Origin: Magnolia sinica
Lineage: Eukaryota; Streptophyta; Magnoliopsida; Magnoliales; Magnoliaceae
Length of the DNA: 64,000 bases
Reading direction: 5' to 3'
Assembly (NCBI RefSeq): GCF_029962835.1
Contig: NC_080586.1
Location: 70,557,001 to 70,621,000 of the forward strand
Part shown: positions 11,419 to 22,559 of the stretch, piece by piece
Layout: the number at the start of each line of letters is the position of its first letter
How positions within the stretch are numbered: the first letter of the stretch is position 1
Program-made: the position numbers and the translations under genes
Notes under the pieces: model-generated
What the model saw: only the letters and a program-made list of their open reading frames with translations
Databases searched by the model: none
What the model was told of the DNA's origin: nothing

Positions 11419-14400
11419 GCACTGTAGATTTCCACACTCATTTGTTTATTCTCAAAAATAAATTTATTTATTTTTAAATTTTAAATTTTTTTTTTTTAAA
11501 TAAATGCATCCTACAATGTAGGAAAGATTTGGCTTTTGTATGTATTGGTTGTGTTTTTATACATGTCTTCTATGATTGATAAATTATATGAATTGATTTT
11601 AAATATAGTTGCATCACTTCTATTAGATAGTGCATAGTTTAGAACCTTGTACAAAGGAAACTTATTATGCACGCGCATGTGTGTGTCATCTTTTTGAGTT
11701 CTAAGTGTGTATTAATGTCTTTTTTTAACGTTCCCTGAAGTTTCATTAAAAGTTCGACCAATATCTCAATGTTTCCTAAAAACAACGATGCGTTACATGA
11801 TACATTCGATATTTCCCATGCGATGCCTGACATGTTTCTGTATCAAGGATGCAATACAAGTGTCGTTGCCGATATTGATAACACTAGCTACATGAATCCT
11901 GTTCCACCATTCCACTTTATCAAGGGCCATACCTTCGGTTAAAGCCTTCAACTTGTATCTCAGTCCTAACCGGTGCGGTTCTTGGTCTCTGTTGCTCATT
12001 GCCAAACCATCTAAGTCTTCTTTCCAAATCTTATTACCTATTGATTCTACTCCTAAGTTCCCTCTAATGCATTCATTTCTAATTCTATCCTTCCTCATCT
12101 TCCCACGTATCCATCTCAACATCCTTTTTTCAGCTATACATCCTATGAACATATTGTTCCTTAACTGCCCTATATTCTTTCCCGTAAAGCATGGCTGGTC
12201 TGATAACTATCCTATAAAATCTCCCTTTTAGTTTGATTGGTGCATGTCGATCACATAGTACTCTAAAGGCACATGTCCATTTCTTCCACCCAGCTTGAAT
12301 TCTATGGGCAAAATCCTTCTCAATCTCTCTACTCATGAATTATTGACCCTCTTAAAGTAAAAGAGGTAACGAATTGAAGCCTATTAGCCTTTTATTAACT
12401 CACTCTAAATCAAACTGTTTCCATGGGACTTGTAATTAAAGATGGAACATTACATTAGTAAATAAAGATATGCTAATCCCCAAGGACTCAAACTTCTACT
12501 AAAGGATTGTGTACAACTGTATGGGCTTGGAGGTTTGCATGGTCGTACAGGACATCCTAATGCACTCTATGATTCATCTATAATCCCAAGAATAGGCTAT
12601 TGGTTGGATTTATGGGGCCCGTTGAACAGGTGTCCATTGGATCCTCAGGTCTGGGGACTATTCTCAAAGCAATGTGACCACCTTAATGGTGATTCATTCA
12701 TCCTGTCCAATTATATCCAATACACACTGCTGTTTGAAGTAGGACATGACTATTTCCGTAATCATTTAAAACCATGCCACAATAGTGGTTGTCACTCCTC
12801 ACATAACATTATCTCCCAAGCTAGATGAGGTACACTGATTCACCTACAGGATTATGGACAACATTCCTGGTTTGTGTAAGTTCTGGATAGTGAGTCCTCT
12901 CTAAAGCATTTTTTTTAAAAATAATAGTAATCATGGATCCTGGTTCCTACTTGCATTCCTGGAAGTCAGTTATCATGCAAAAATAACCAATTCCATTAAA
13001 TCATTTAAACAAAAAATGCCAATAACATTCGTAATGATTCAAGTCTCGTGGATGTCTCTTGCCAGGTCATAAGTCTCAAGATGCCACACACTTGCCAACT
13101 TGACCCATGCATAGAATATCTGAGGCCACCTAGCCCAAAGATTAGGCTAGTCCACTGATTAGGCTCGCAACACCTGCATGTGGACCATTCGCAATTTTCT
13201 TTAGAATATCTGTTGTTTCTGCATGTGAGTAGACACATGATCAACCAGTCACATGCTAGGGTGAGAAATGTGGTCGCATGTGGAGGGGTCCACGGTCATA
13301 GAGAAGCTCTAGATTTTCAGTAATCATGAACTAGGTTCTCTCGTGGGTATTGACTTCATGAATGCAGTAATCTTCATCAACGAATACTGTTGCGGATATT
13401 CTCTCTCAGATTTATTAAAGCAGCTATGTTATCTTTTTTGTGCAGGTTGATGTCCGGATACTAAAAGCTGTTGCGATTGAACATTCTAAAGATGTTGATG
13501 CAGCTGTGGAATCTGTCCTCCTTGAGGTCCTCCCGACCATTTGCAGTCCACAGGAGGATCTTACTCATGATTACCAACAAGACAAACATCCATCAGTTGG
13601 AGGAGGTAATGCATCTCCAGTTCAATATATGTCTCACTTCCCTCAGCCTTTAAAGTTAAACCAACACAAGCACGATATGTATATTTAGGCTATATATATA
13701 TACCTGCGCACATGTGCACCTTTGCACACATGTCCTGGGTCCAAAATCCGAATGGTCCATGTGATGCAGCACCCCATGAAACCCCCCAGGGACCAATTTT
13801 CACCCTGATCCAAAACTCTGGTGGGCCATAGCAAAGAGAGATGCAAATTAAGGGAGGAAACTGTTTTCTTTTGCCATGGCCCACCAAAGTTTCGGATCGG
13901 GGTAAAAGGTGGGCCCTGGGTGTTTCATGGGGTGCTGCATCATGTGGACTGTTCAGATTTTGGGCTCACATCACATGTGATGAGTTCTCAAACGTGAGAA
14001 CCGGTGCGCAGCTGAGCATTGGGCTATATATATGTATATATAGTCTTGTTTCCTTCTAATCTTGTACTGAGTCATTGAGCTTACTTCACCTGTGGCTAAT
14101 GAGAGATGGCATATTGGATGGGCAGTTCAATCAGAGGAGCAAAGCTTGGTGCCGAATCGTCAAGAGGTTGCTGAAGAAGCCCATACAGGATCATGTTCTC
14201 AACTAAAAGTCTTTGCACGTGAAGATTTTGATGGGCCTGATCATCAAACGGACTCCTTGAATGTTGAGTCCACATGGTTGGACGATAATTGTTCCGTTGC
14301 AAGTGTTCATCCTGGGAGTGAACATGATCAGTTATCCATGGATGCTGAAACTGGAGCGTTCTTTCCCACAAATCATCAAAATACCAATCTGGTAATTGAA

Positions 14401-17400
14401 TTAAATCAGGGGTCCTATGCAGCACCAATCTCTAGAACACATCATGATGATGCTGATGATGGTCAGAGTAGCAATTCTCTCTTTGCTCATATAAAAGATT
14501 TGCATGGAAAAGCAGCTTATGATTCTGTTATGGCTCATGAGGATTGTTTAGATGTCAATTCATCTAAAGATGGAACCACCATTCAGCATTTGAATTTTCA
14601 GCCACTGATTATTGAAGATAAACATGATTCTATAGACGATGCGAGTCATGTGACTGCAGAAGAAAAGGATGTGAACTCTTTTTTTATTGAATGTTTTGGA
14701 AGTGTACCAAGAGGAAACCATGAGAATGGATTAGATATCAATTCATCTAAAGATGGAACCATGAGTCATGTGACTGCAGAAGAAAAAGATGTCAACTCTT
14801 TTTTTATTGAATGTTTTGGAACCGTATCAAGAGGAAACCGTGAGAATGGATTAGATACCAATTCATCTAAAGATGGAACCGCCATTCAGGATTTTCACTT
14901 TCAGCCACCCATTATTGAAGAAAAACATGATTCTATGGGGCATGTGACTGCAGAAGAAAAGGACGCTAATTTTTTTGTTAGTGAATGCATTGGAACAGTA
15001 GCAAGAGGTTCATTGGAGAGTGGTGCTGAACAATTGGTCTTTGACACTGAAATGGCTGATGGTGAGTCCGACCTTACAACTTCAGCAGCCCAATCCAGCC
15101 AAATTATGAGCATTGATTTTCTTGAAGAGTTTATTACAGATGCTAAAAGTAACAAGGTACAATTTCGTTTATTTGATTTACACTTACTGGAAATTCTTAT
15201 TGGATTTCTCATGTTTATGAAAGTAACTTTTCTTGAAAGTTTACTAGAATGTGGTTGGTGTGTTCTCCTGGATTTACTGTATTAAGGCAACCTGCCCAGT
15301 AGATCATCCAATTGAGCTACATTTATGTCCAATTATGTGATCAGGGCCGTTTAAGGTATCCAATTGCAATTCAAACCCAAATCGTGCCCATCCAAGGGTT
15401 CAAACTATATATTTTGCCCATGCAACCATGCATGTTGATGGTCTAGACCATATCAATGGTCCAGATTCCACTTATCGAATATCTGGAGAAATGAATGGTC
15501 TGGTGGATCCATCTCAAATCAATTGTTTGATTGGACTGTGGGGCCCACAGATCCAATCAGATGGCCCATCTGATGGAATATTATTGGCTTGTGAACTCAC
15601 ATGTCAATTTCATGTCTCCAGATGTTCTATATCTGAAGTGTCAAAAAAGGGAAAAAAGAAGAAGAAAACGTTGTATATGTCAAAAAAAGAGAGTATATTG
15701 TAGACCGTGTCATATTTCATAGTCTTCATGCAAACTGTATGATCCCTAGACCCACACCCAGGATACTTGAACCTGTACCAAGTTACATAGCATTGCACTT
15801 TGCAGACTGCTTGACTTTTTAGAACTTTTTTCTTTTTTTCTACCAATGGTGCAGAGAACCTTGTTATTATCCATGGAATCAGTACTCGGTATGGTGAGAG
15901 AGGTGGAGCTTAAGGAGAAAGAAGCAGAAAAGGCCAAAGAAGAAGCTGCCAAGGGTGGTCTAGATATCCTTACCAAGGCAGAGGACCTAAAACAGATGCT
16001 GCAACATGCAAAGGAAGCAAATGCCATGGTTGTTTACATTTCCTTGTTCTTATTGCTATCCCTTTTCTAGTTAGAAGAAAAACTGACTCCTTGTCACGGC
16101 AGCATTCTGGGGAAGTTTATGGAGAGAAGGCAATTCTGGCAACTGAAGCACGGGAGCTTCAGTCTCGGGTGCTCAATTTGTCGGATGAAAGAGATAGATC
16201 TCTGTCGATCATTGATGAGGTAAAAACTTTGACATTTGGTTCATCTAGCTGCTCAATTTGGCCTCGTTTGTTTGTTCTTTAGCATCATTTTCCCAAGAGC
16301 ATATATTGACAACCAATTGTTGCTATAATCAGAACTCCGCAATTAATGCGTGCTTGTGGGAGAGTAGTACTTGTATGGGTGACCAGCTGGGAAATCCTTG
16401 TGTTGCACCTCTCCTCTCTTTAGCCTTTCAAAATAAATAAATTGATAATAAACATAACAATAAAAATTAAAAATAAAAAATCCAAATACCAATCAGGAAA
16501 ATGATCTAAATTATTGCAGGTGCCAGTATACATGTAAGGGGCTTCACCGATTTTACAATATTTAATCTCTCTAGAACCTGTATGATTTTTATGTAAAATA
16601 GTCTTAACCTTATTATTATTATTATTTATATCCATATTATAATGGCTGATATTTTGGGTCAATATAGGCTTTAGGCACACCTGGTAGATAACCTGAAGGT
16701 CAAGATATCACGTCATGGAAACTGACATATCAGTTTGTTATGGCCGGTATAGCATTTTAAATAACCAAAGTAGTGAATTTTTAAAATAATATATTTAATT
16801 TAAGCAATTATTATGTTTGATAGTATCAATTGTTTCAAATGCCACCCACTATTTTGATAGAAAGATATTAAGATTTTCAGACCTCACCTCTTCTCTAACC
16901 TTAGCATGCATTTTATACCAGATGTGCCGAGATCTCCAAGCCCGACTGGCTGCTGCAGAGGCAGAAAGGGCAGCAGCTGAACAGGAGAAGCGAGAAAAGG
17001 AGGAATCTGCACAGAAGGCTTTTGCTGAACAAGAACTCATCATGGAAAGGGTGGTCCAAGAGTCAAAGAAACTTCAGCAGGAGGCAGAGGAGAATGCGAA
17101 GGTAATGATAAAGGTGACAGCTACGAGCAACAAGGACTAATATAATTCATAGCATTGTCTGATCGTCTTGATGCTCTGTTGCAGCTACGGGAGTTCTTAA
17201 TGGACCGTGGTCGTGTTGTCGATGTATTGCAGTAAGTCTCCATTCTCTTGTTTCTTGAATTATAGAGCTAGACGTTTCAGCTACTTTTGGACTGAAATCC
17301 CCAAGAAAAAAAATTCATGTGGGACAGTCCAGTCCAGTCCAATGTTGCCAATATTGTAAAGAGTTTGTCATTTTGTGGTTGATGCCCTCTAAATAGAGGT

Positions 17401-19118
17401 AACTGGAAAATGGAAGATTTCCAGTTTTCCCTACCATTTTCATCTGCAGGGCGCACACCATGAAACAACAAATGCTTTTCTTATGTGGTATATCATGGGA
17501 TTAGCTATCTGTCCAAAAGCAGCCTAATCTAACTTTGATTTATTTGAAAACTTGGCTGGTCATTCATTCATTTCCTAAAAATGAAATTCTGTCATAACTG
17601 GACAAAAAACAAGCGTCTTCTGGTCATAGATGAACTGTTATTAGCATTCCTTTCTTGTCACTGTCTTGGTCCAGACTCTTAGTTGGCCCCAGTAGCAGCA
17701 GATAAATGGATCTGACTCTGCCACATTGTGATATTGCATTAAAATCTTTCTGCTTTAGCTTATCGATCAGAAGAGAAGGATACACTGTGAAGGCTCATTG
17801 ATGTTGTCATCATAGTAGTAGCCTTGTCCCAGCCATTTGGGGTCAACTTTCACATGGAATGCATGAATCTTGATGTTTTCCTCGGATGAGAACAATTGAA
17901 AACAGAACTTAATTTCTCAAACCTGATGAAGTTTGAAGGATAAATCTTAACTGTTTAAAAAATACATCAATTGTTTTTACTTGACCCAATTTCTGATGAA
18001 TTTACAAGGATAGACTTTGAGAATTGTTGGGTCCTTGGTGAGAAACTAGAGATGATGTTTGGCCGAGCAAAAAGGTGTTTTTGGTTTTGCTAGCAATGGT
18101 GCTGTTGGACTCCACATTTCTGTGACCCTGACCATTCATCTGGTGGCACCATCATGAATTTGTTCCCAAAGTTCACCCCTGGAAAATCTTGCACATGCGC
18201 CCCACGGTGAAGTTTTTTTGTCATCCAACCTGTTCATAAGATCATACAGACATGGTTGAATGGAAAACAAAAATATAAGCTTGATCCAGAACTTCTGTGC
18301 CCCCCAAGAAATTTTCAACTGTAGTAGTTCATTTATCTGTTTCATGAGGTGTGGTCCATTTAAACATTTTATATGCTTCATTTTTGGGCTCAAGCCTTAA
18401 AATTATCTGGGAAAATGGATGGACGGAGCGGATAAAATACATAAATCATGGTAGACGTCACAGAGTTTGCTCAGTACGCTAAGCATATTGAGTTACTATG
18501 CAATCCGCTTCCACATTTAAGGATCTTTCAGTGGAGATATTCTTCAGTGGGGCCCATTGATAATGGATTACACCAGATGAAGAGTCTAGATCTCTGAAGG
18601 GTGGGATCCACCTATATCTCAATTACCTCACATTATGAAATTTGGAAGATATTTTTCTTAGTCCCGGGTTGTAAAAAGGAAAAGTATGAAGCTTTCCATG
18701 CCTGGAAAAATGGTCGAACATCCTTTCCCTTTTCTGCAGAGGAGAAATAGCTGTTATCTGTGAGGATGTGAAGGAGCTGAAAGAGAGAATTGATGGGCGC
18801 CTGCCTGTCAGCAAATCACTGTCGTCGAGTCAGGCAAGCTATATTTTAGCCTCATCAAGCACATCTCAGAAGAGTGCAGTCACTGAGCAGGACGGTTCTT
18901 CCGAGAGCTTGAAAGCAAGCCAGGAGCTCTTGAGCAGCGTGCAGTCTGACCATGCCAAGAGCAGTAGGGAAGAGAGAGAAGCCTCTGGGAGCTTGAAAAC
19001 AAGTCAGGAGCTCTCAAGCAGCCAACAGTCTGATGGTGCCAAGAGCAGCAGGGAGGAGAAAGAAGCCAGAGATGGAAAGAAGGTGCCTTTGGATGACGAA
19101 TGGTATTTGTGTGATTAG
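9263..19118 (+). CDS. CUE-domain protein with long acidic middle and C-terminal coiled coil (8 exons, 729 aa)
   Basis: Exons: 9263-9310, 13446-13605, 14072-15156, 15855-16028, 16103-16219, 16922-17101, 17185-17231, 18740-19118; all phases join and the stop is TAG. Residues 1-48 form a CUE domain (FPQVDVRILKAVAIEH, then DAAVESVLLEVLP), a ubiquitin-binding fold. Residues 70-431, all from exon 3, are acidic, low in conserved features and contain internal repeats. Residues 432-625 are a charged coiled coil with GEVYGEKAILATEARELQ and LREFLMDRGRVVDVLQGEI, the conserved core of the plant 'ubiquitin system component Cue' family. The tail (630-729) is serine-rich and repetitive. The start was chosen because exon 1 encodes the first half of the CUE domain; a tgcag just upstream (9246-9250) may be an acceptor of a 5'UTR intron. 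Weak points: the exon 3 acceptor (ctgag at 14067-14071) and the exon 4 donor (gttgtt at 16029). Cell role unproven. Confidence 0.85.
10461..11886. mobile_element. Non-autonomous hAT-like element with near-perfect 8-bp TSD
   Basis: Ends are cagtgatttcagtatcgg (left) and, as reverse complement of the right end, tagtgttatcaatatcgg. Flanks are actacatg (10453-10460) and gctacatg (11887-11894), an 8-bp duplication with one mismatch, as expected for hAT transposons. The site lies inside a LINE whose uninterrupted copy is at 6858-7345. The right 270 bp closely match the right part of the element at 46343-47355. No coding capacity. Confidence 0.7.
11329..11416. repeat. (AT)n microsatellite
   Basis: About 43 uninterrupted AT dinucleotides inside the hAT-like element in CUE intron 1. 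Confidence 0.98.
13682..14045. mobile_element. Fold-back MITE filling CUE intron 2
   Basis: The two halves are near-complementary: gtgatgcagcaccccatgaa on the left and catggggtgctgcatcatg on the right, with ccaaaatccgaat against ttcagattttggg, and ctatatatat near both ends. It takes up most of the 466-bp intron 2 (13606-14071) and its right end abuts the polypyrimidine tract used by exon 3. A half copy of the same type lies at 48870-48951. Confidence 0.75.
14548..15030 (+). repeat. Three in-frame direct repeats within CUE exon 3
   Basis: Units start at 14548, 14731 and 14851, each opening with L-D-x-N-S-S-K-D-G-T and carrying HVTAEEKD followed by an ECFG or ECIG motif and RGN/RGS. The middle unit lacks the roughly 63-bp 'FQPxIIExKHDS' segment that the first and third keep. 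The DNA of the units is very similar, pointing to recent in-frame duplication. They span about residues 229-388. Confidence 0.9.
16328..16412 (+). repeat. 5S rRNA-derived fragment in CUE intron 5
   Basis: Matches roughly the last two thirds of plant 5S rRNA: atcagaactccgca, gcgtgcttg, gagagtagtact, atgggtgacc, ctgggaa and gtgttgcacc occur in order and spacing. The first part of the 5S gene is missing and there are several substitutions in the internal control region, so it is not a working 5S gene. It could be a 5S-derived SINE piece or a fragment of a Cassandra-type TRIM, whose terminal repeats carry 5S sequence. Confidence 0.8.
17800..17875 (-). mobile_element. Short LINE 3'-end fragment in CUE intron 7
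   Basis: The text gccttgtcccagccatttgg followed by ggtcaac and a gtt/gat-rich tail on the left matches the LINE 3' terminus at 10412-10452 on the minus strand. Fragment only. Confidence 0.5.
18085..18470. mobile_element. Diverged inverted-repeat element in CUE intron 7
   Basis: Carries the interior signature of the abundant family: aagcttgatccagaactt, atggttgaatggaaaacaaa and, at the right, aatggatggacgg followed by a degenerate end atcatggtagacgtcacag. The left end is more diverged. Confidence 0.6.
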
Positions 19119-19410
19119 ACATCTTAGTTGTACTGTTGAACTCTTATCAGGAATGAACGATCAGATAGCGAATGAAGGTCTTCGTCCCAAGCTTTGGGTC
19201 TGTTCATAGTGTACAGCTGCTTTGATGGGGCTTAATTTGGATATTAATAGCCGTTGGTTTCTTCCAATGGGGGGAAGATTTTGATTTTATGCATTTTAGG
19301 AAAGTCTCATCATCTTCAGATGTAATAATATGAAGGCACCACGTTTACCTTTTTACCTTAATAATTCCTACTGCCTAGTCAATGGTTTGGATCAATTGAT
19401 TGGACTTTCT

Positions 19411-19479
<69 letters not shown>

Positions 19480-19539
19480 TAATTAGCTTTGATTTCCTCT
19501 TTCTTAGGTGTCATTGTTTTCTGGTTTAGTTTAGTTGAA
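19119..19539. other. 3' flank of the CUE gene
   Basis: Presumed 3' untranslated region and downstream DNA. AT-rich with several aataat stretches (19326, 19361) that could serve in polyadenylation, then a long T/C homopolymer tract at 19407-19471. No other gene. Confidence 0.5.
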
Positions 19540-19974
19540 GTCCGGGCAGGAGCTGTGGGGCCCACCATGATTTATGTTTTATCTACTGTCCATCTGTTTT
19601 TCCAGAACATTTTATTGCATGAGCCCAAGAATGATGTAGATCTAAGGCTCAAGTGGACCACACCACAGGAAGCAGTGGTGATGAGGCGTTCACCGTTGAA
19701 ACTTTCCTAGGGCCCACCATGATGTTTATTTGACATCCAGCCTGTTCAGTAGACATGGATTAAGGGAAAACACAAATATCAGCTTGATCCAAAACTTCTT
19801 CCTGCCCCTAGTAGTTTTTAATGGTGGGTGTTCAATCTCCGCTGTGTGGTCCACTTAAAGTCTTGCATCTGCCGTATTTTTAGCTCATGCTATAAAATGA
19901 TCTGAAAATTTTTGATGGACGGTGTGGATAAAACTCATACATAACGGCGGGCTCCACAGCCCCTGCCTCAGGAC
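19540..19974. mobile_element. Inverted-repeat element of the gtggggcccacc family
   Basis: Left end gtccgggcaggagctgtggg pairs with right end gctccacagcccctgcc...ggac. Interior carries catgatttatgttttatc, ccacaccacaggaag, atcagcttgatccaaaactt and tggatggacggtgtggataaa-type text at 19911-19930. Non-coding. Confidence 0.75.
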
Positions 19975-20743
19975 GGGATCTGTATCCTAGTTTAGGTAGG
20001 GTGGTTGTAGGACATTGAATGTCAGGCATCCATTGTAGGTGCATTTCTGTTACTCCCAAGCCGGTGGTGGATGGGATCATCTTCATCTCTGTCCAAATGG
20101 ACGGTGAGCAGCGGTCTGATTCCACTTAGACATTTGGGCCAGAAGGTTTCTATTTCTGAGACAATCAGACTAGTGTTTGGCCAAAAAAATGAAATCAATC
20201 CCCATCTACAATGCCACTGAGAGATTCTTTGTAAGAAAGTAGGTGTTTAGGCCTTTCATATCCAGCTGTACTCTTGCCGACGGAGATTTTAGCCCTCCTA
20301 CATGTGGGCCCATGTTAATAGTGTCCCGACAATAGATGGACCATCTGTGGATGGATGTGTGATGTCCTTTGAGATTGGGGCCCAGGAATATCAAAATGCT
20401 TAGGAGGTTATTTTTTATTTATTTTATTTTATTTTATTTTAAACACGCTCATCCAGCAGAGAAATGGGCAAGTATTGAAGGGTTCAGATCATTCGATCTG
20501 GGAGGTGTACTGTACAATCCAGATACAGAGGATGCCATCAGATGAACGGTTTGCATTCCTTAAGGATCCTATGATTTTAAGGCCATGCCTCAAATGAACG
20601 GTGGATTGGTGCTGCTGCATCCCAACTAGTAGGGACATCTTTTTTTTTTTTAAAAAGGTAGGGCCTTCCAAATGGGCTTAAAACAACGGTTCACGTTCCA
20701 TGGAGAGAGAACGAAGATAGATGAAATTTAGGTTTTCCAATGG
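19975..20743. other. Intergenic DNA, no recognised feature
   Basis: No domain-bearing frame and no repeat of the main families. A short T/A run near 20410-20440 and 20639-20655 is the only obvious structure. Confidence 0.5.
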
Positions 20744-21245
20744 GACTCGGATTGGGTAGTGACCCCTCCATCACCCAAATTGGTGTGGAAAAGCCATGGT
20801 GTATGTGTTTTATCCATGCCGTCCATTTTTCCAGCTCAGTTTAGGGCATAAGCTCAAAAATGAGGTTGATCCAAAGCTCAACTGGACCACACCACAGGAA
20901 ACACTGAAGATTGAGTGCCTACCATTGAAACATCTTCGGGGCCAGAAGTTTTGGATCAAGCTGATATTTTTGTTTTCCCTTCATCCAGGTTTATCTGACT
21001 TTATGAACGGTTTGGATGGACAATAAACATTGCAGTGAACCTCCAAGAAGTTTTCAAATCAGCCCTATTATTTCCTGTAGTGTGGTCCATTTGAGCCTTG
21101 GATCTGCCTCATTTTTTTAGCTCACGCCATAAAATGAATAGGAAAAATGGATGGACGGCACAGATAAAACAAATACATCATGGTGGAGCCCAAAAAACTT
21201 TTCCACCCACGGATTTGGTTGGGGAGGGTGACTACCCAATCCGAG
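20744..21245. mobile_element. Inverted-repeat element with long termini
   Basis: Left terminus gactcggattgggtagtgac mirrors right terminus gtgactacccaatccgagtc; the repeats continue inward through the ggaaaag...catggtgtatg text and its mirror. Interior has accacaccacaggaaaca and ttggatcaagctgatatttt. Confidence 0.8.
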
Positions 21246-21261
21246 TCAACCGAGGTGGACG

Positions 21262-21706
21262 GGACCCCTCACTGTGGTGCCCACCTTGATGTATGTGACT
21301 ACATCTTTTCCGTCCATCTGTATTGAAAATTCATTTTAAGGCATGATCCAAAAGCTGAAGCAGATCGAAATCTCAGATGGACCACAGTACTGGAAACAAT
21401 ATTAATTGGCCATTAAAAACTTCTTGTTGGTCACAAAAGCATTGCATCAAGATGATATTTGTGTGCTATCTTCGAATAGGTCTTTGTGACCTTATCAATA
21501 GATTGGATGACAAATAAATATTCCAGTGTATTCTATGAAGTTTTTAATGGTAGGGATTCAATCACGACTGTTTCCTGTGGTGTGGTCCACATAATATTTG
21601 GACATGCTTCATTTTTGGGATCATACGCTAAAATGAGATTTCAAAATGATTGGACAGTATGGATTTAACGTACATACATCACTGTGAGCCCCACAGTCAG
21701 GGGTCC
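21262..21706. mobile_element. Inverted-repeat element, subfamily with gctgaagcagat interior
   Basis: Starts cctcactgtggtgcccacct and ends catcactgtgagccccacag, near-mirror ends. The interior shares aagctgaagcagatcgaaat and atctcagatggaccacagta with the copy at 30590-31060, marking a subfamily. It abuts the previous element with about 15 bp between them. Confidence 0.7.
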
Positions 21707-22559
21707 CACCCAACTTGGTGGATCGGGGATCTACGAAGCCGTGCCCGATTCTTGGGTCAACGGTCAAGATAACTGAATCATGGGCTACCGTTGTATGATA
21801 TCAAAAGGGTCAGAAAACTGACAAATAGGCAGCGGCTAAGACGAGAAAAACGAAGGACCACATTCGATAAAGCAATGGCTGAGGATCAATCCTTCAATAG
21901 GGGGAGATTTTCGGGCTATCCCCCATCCATAGTGGGACCCATCATATCAACCGTCCAGATCATTGAACCGAGTTCCCCACAAGTATTGAATTGGGAGCCT
22001 TATCAAACTGGATTCTACAATTCCTGCATGGTAAATACCCTATTCTTGTGAAGCGTTTGGACATCCAAATCCAATTGGATCGTAATTTTTCAGAAATGGT
22101 GAGGGAGGACGCCCTAACTGGTCCTGTTTGGGGGCAACCATTGTGTTTATGTGTGATCTAAACCGTTCATTAAGTAAGTCCCACCAGGATGAAGGGACGC
22201 CAAAAAAATCACACCGATTGACGCCACTTGAATATAGAGATTCTGGTCATGTTTTACATTGTTCCTTATGTTGTGGCCCACCTGAGTTTTGGATCAACCC
22301 AATTTTCTTGGGTATTTTCTTCATGGCAAGGAAAACTCAATGGACGGTCTAGATGCTACGAAGACATCATGCCGAGCCCACAAATTTTGGATGCATAATT
22401 GAAATGAATTGTTAGTATCACTTCATCAGAGTGATAAATGGCCTCCAAATTGAAAGGAATTCAACTTGGATTTGAAGGCTAGTTGAATCACAATTGCAAT
22501 AAATTGTAATTCATTTAAATTATGCATCCAAACGCACCCTAATCAAGCTTAGTATACGT
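21707..22559. other. Intergenic DNA with a diverged short inverted-repeat copy
   Basis: Between about 22100 and 22385 the text includes gtcctgtttgggggcaacca, ggcccacctgagttttggat and catcatgccgagcccaca, recalling the abundant family in shortened form. The remainder has no recognised feature. Confidence 0.4.

Larger units (their letters stand above)
10412..12336 (-). mobile_element. LINE 3' region, split by a hAT-like insertion
   Basis: On the minus strand 12336-11887 encodes the C-terminal end of a LINE ORF2, including IQAGWKKWTCAFRVLCDRHA and IRPAMLYGKEYRAVKEQYV, then EKRMLRWIRGKMRKDRIRNE in another frame. The LINE 3' end continues on the far side of the insertion at 10452-10412 with the usual gaccccaagtgattggg text and a gat-rich tail. 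The split falls at the hAT insertion 10461-11886. Not intact. Confidence 0.75.
9311..13445 (+). other. CUE gene intron 1 (4.1 kb, transposon-filled)
   Basis: Begins gtacaatg and ends ttttttgtgcag. Contains a partial inverted-repeat element near 9478-9800, LINE pieces at 10412-10452 and 11887-12336, and a hAT-like element at 10461-11886 with a long AT microsatellite. The stretch 12337-13445 has no recognised feature. Confidence 0.8.

Noticed and set aside
14096-14428. Open frame of 110 codons on the minus strand
   Set aside because: Antisense shadow of CUE exon 3, which has clear coding support on the plus strand.
16328-16412. Functional 5S rRNA gene
   Set aside because: First third missing, control region altered, single copy within an intron.
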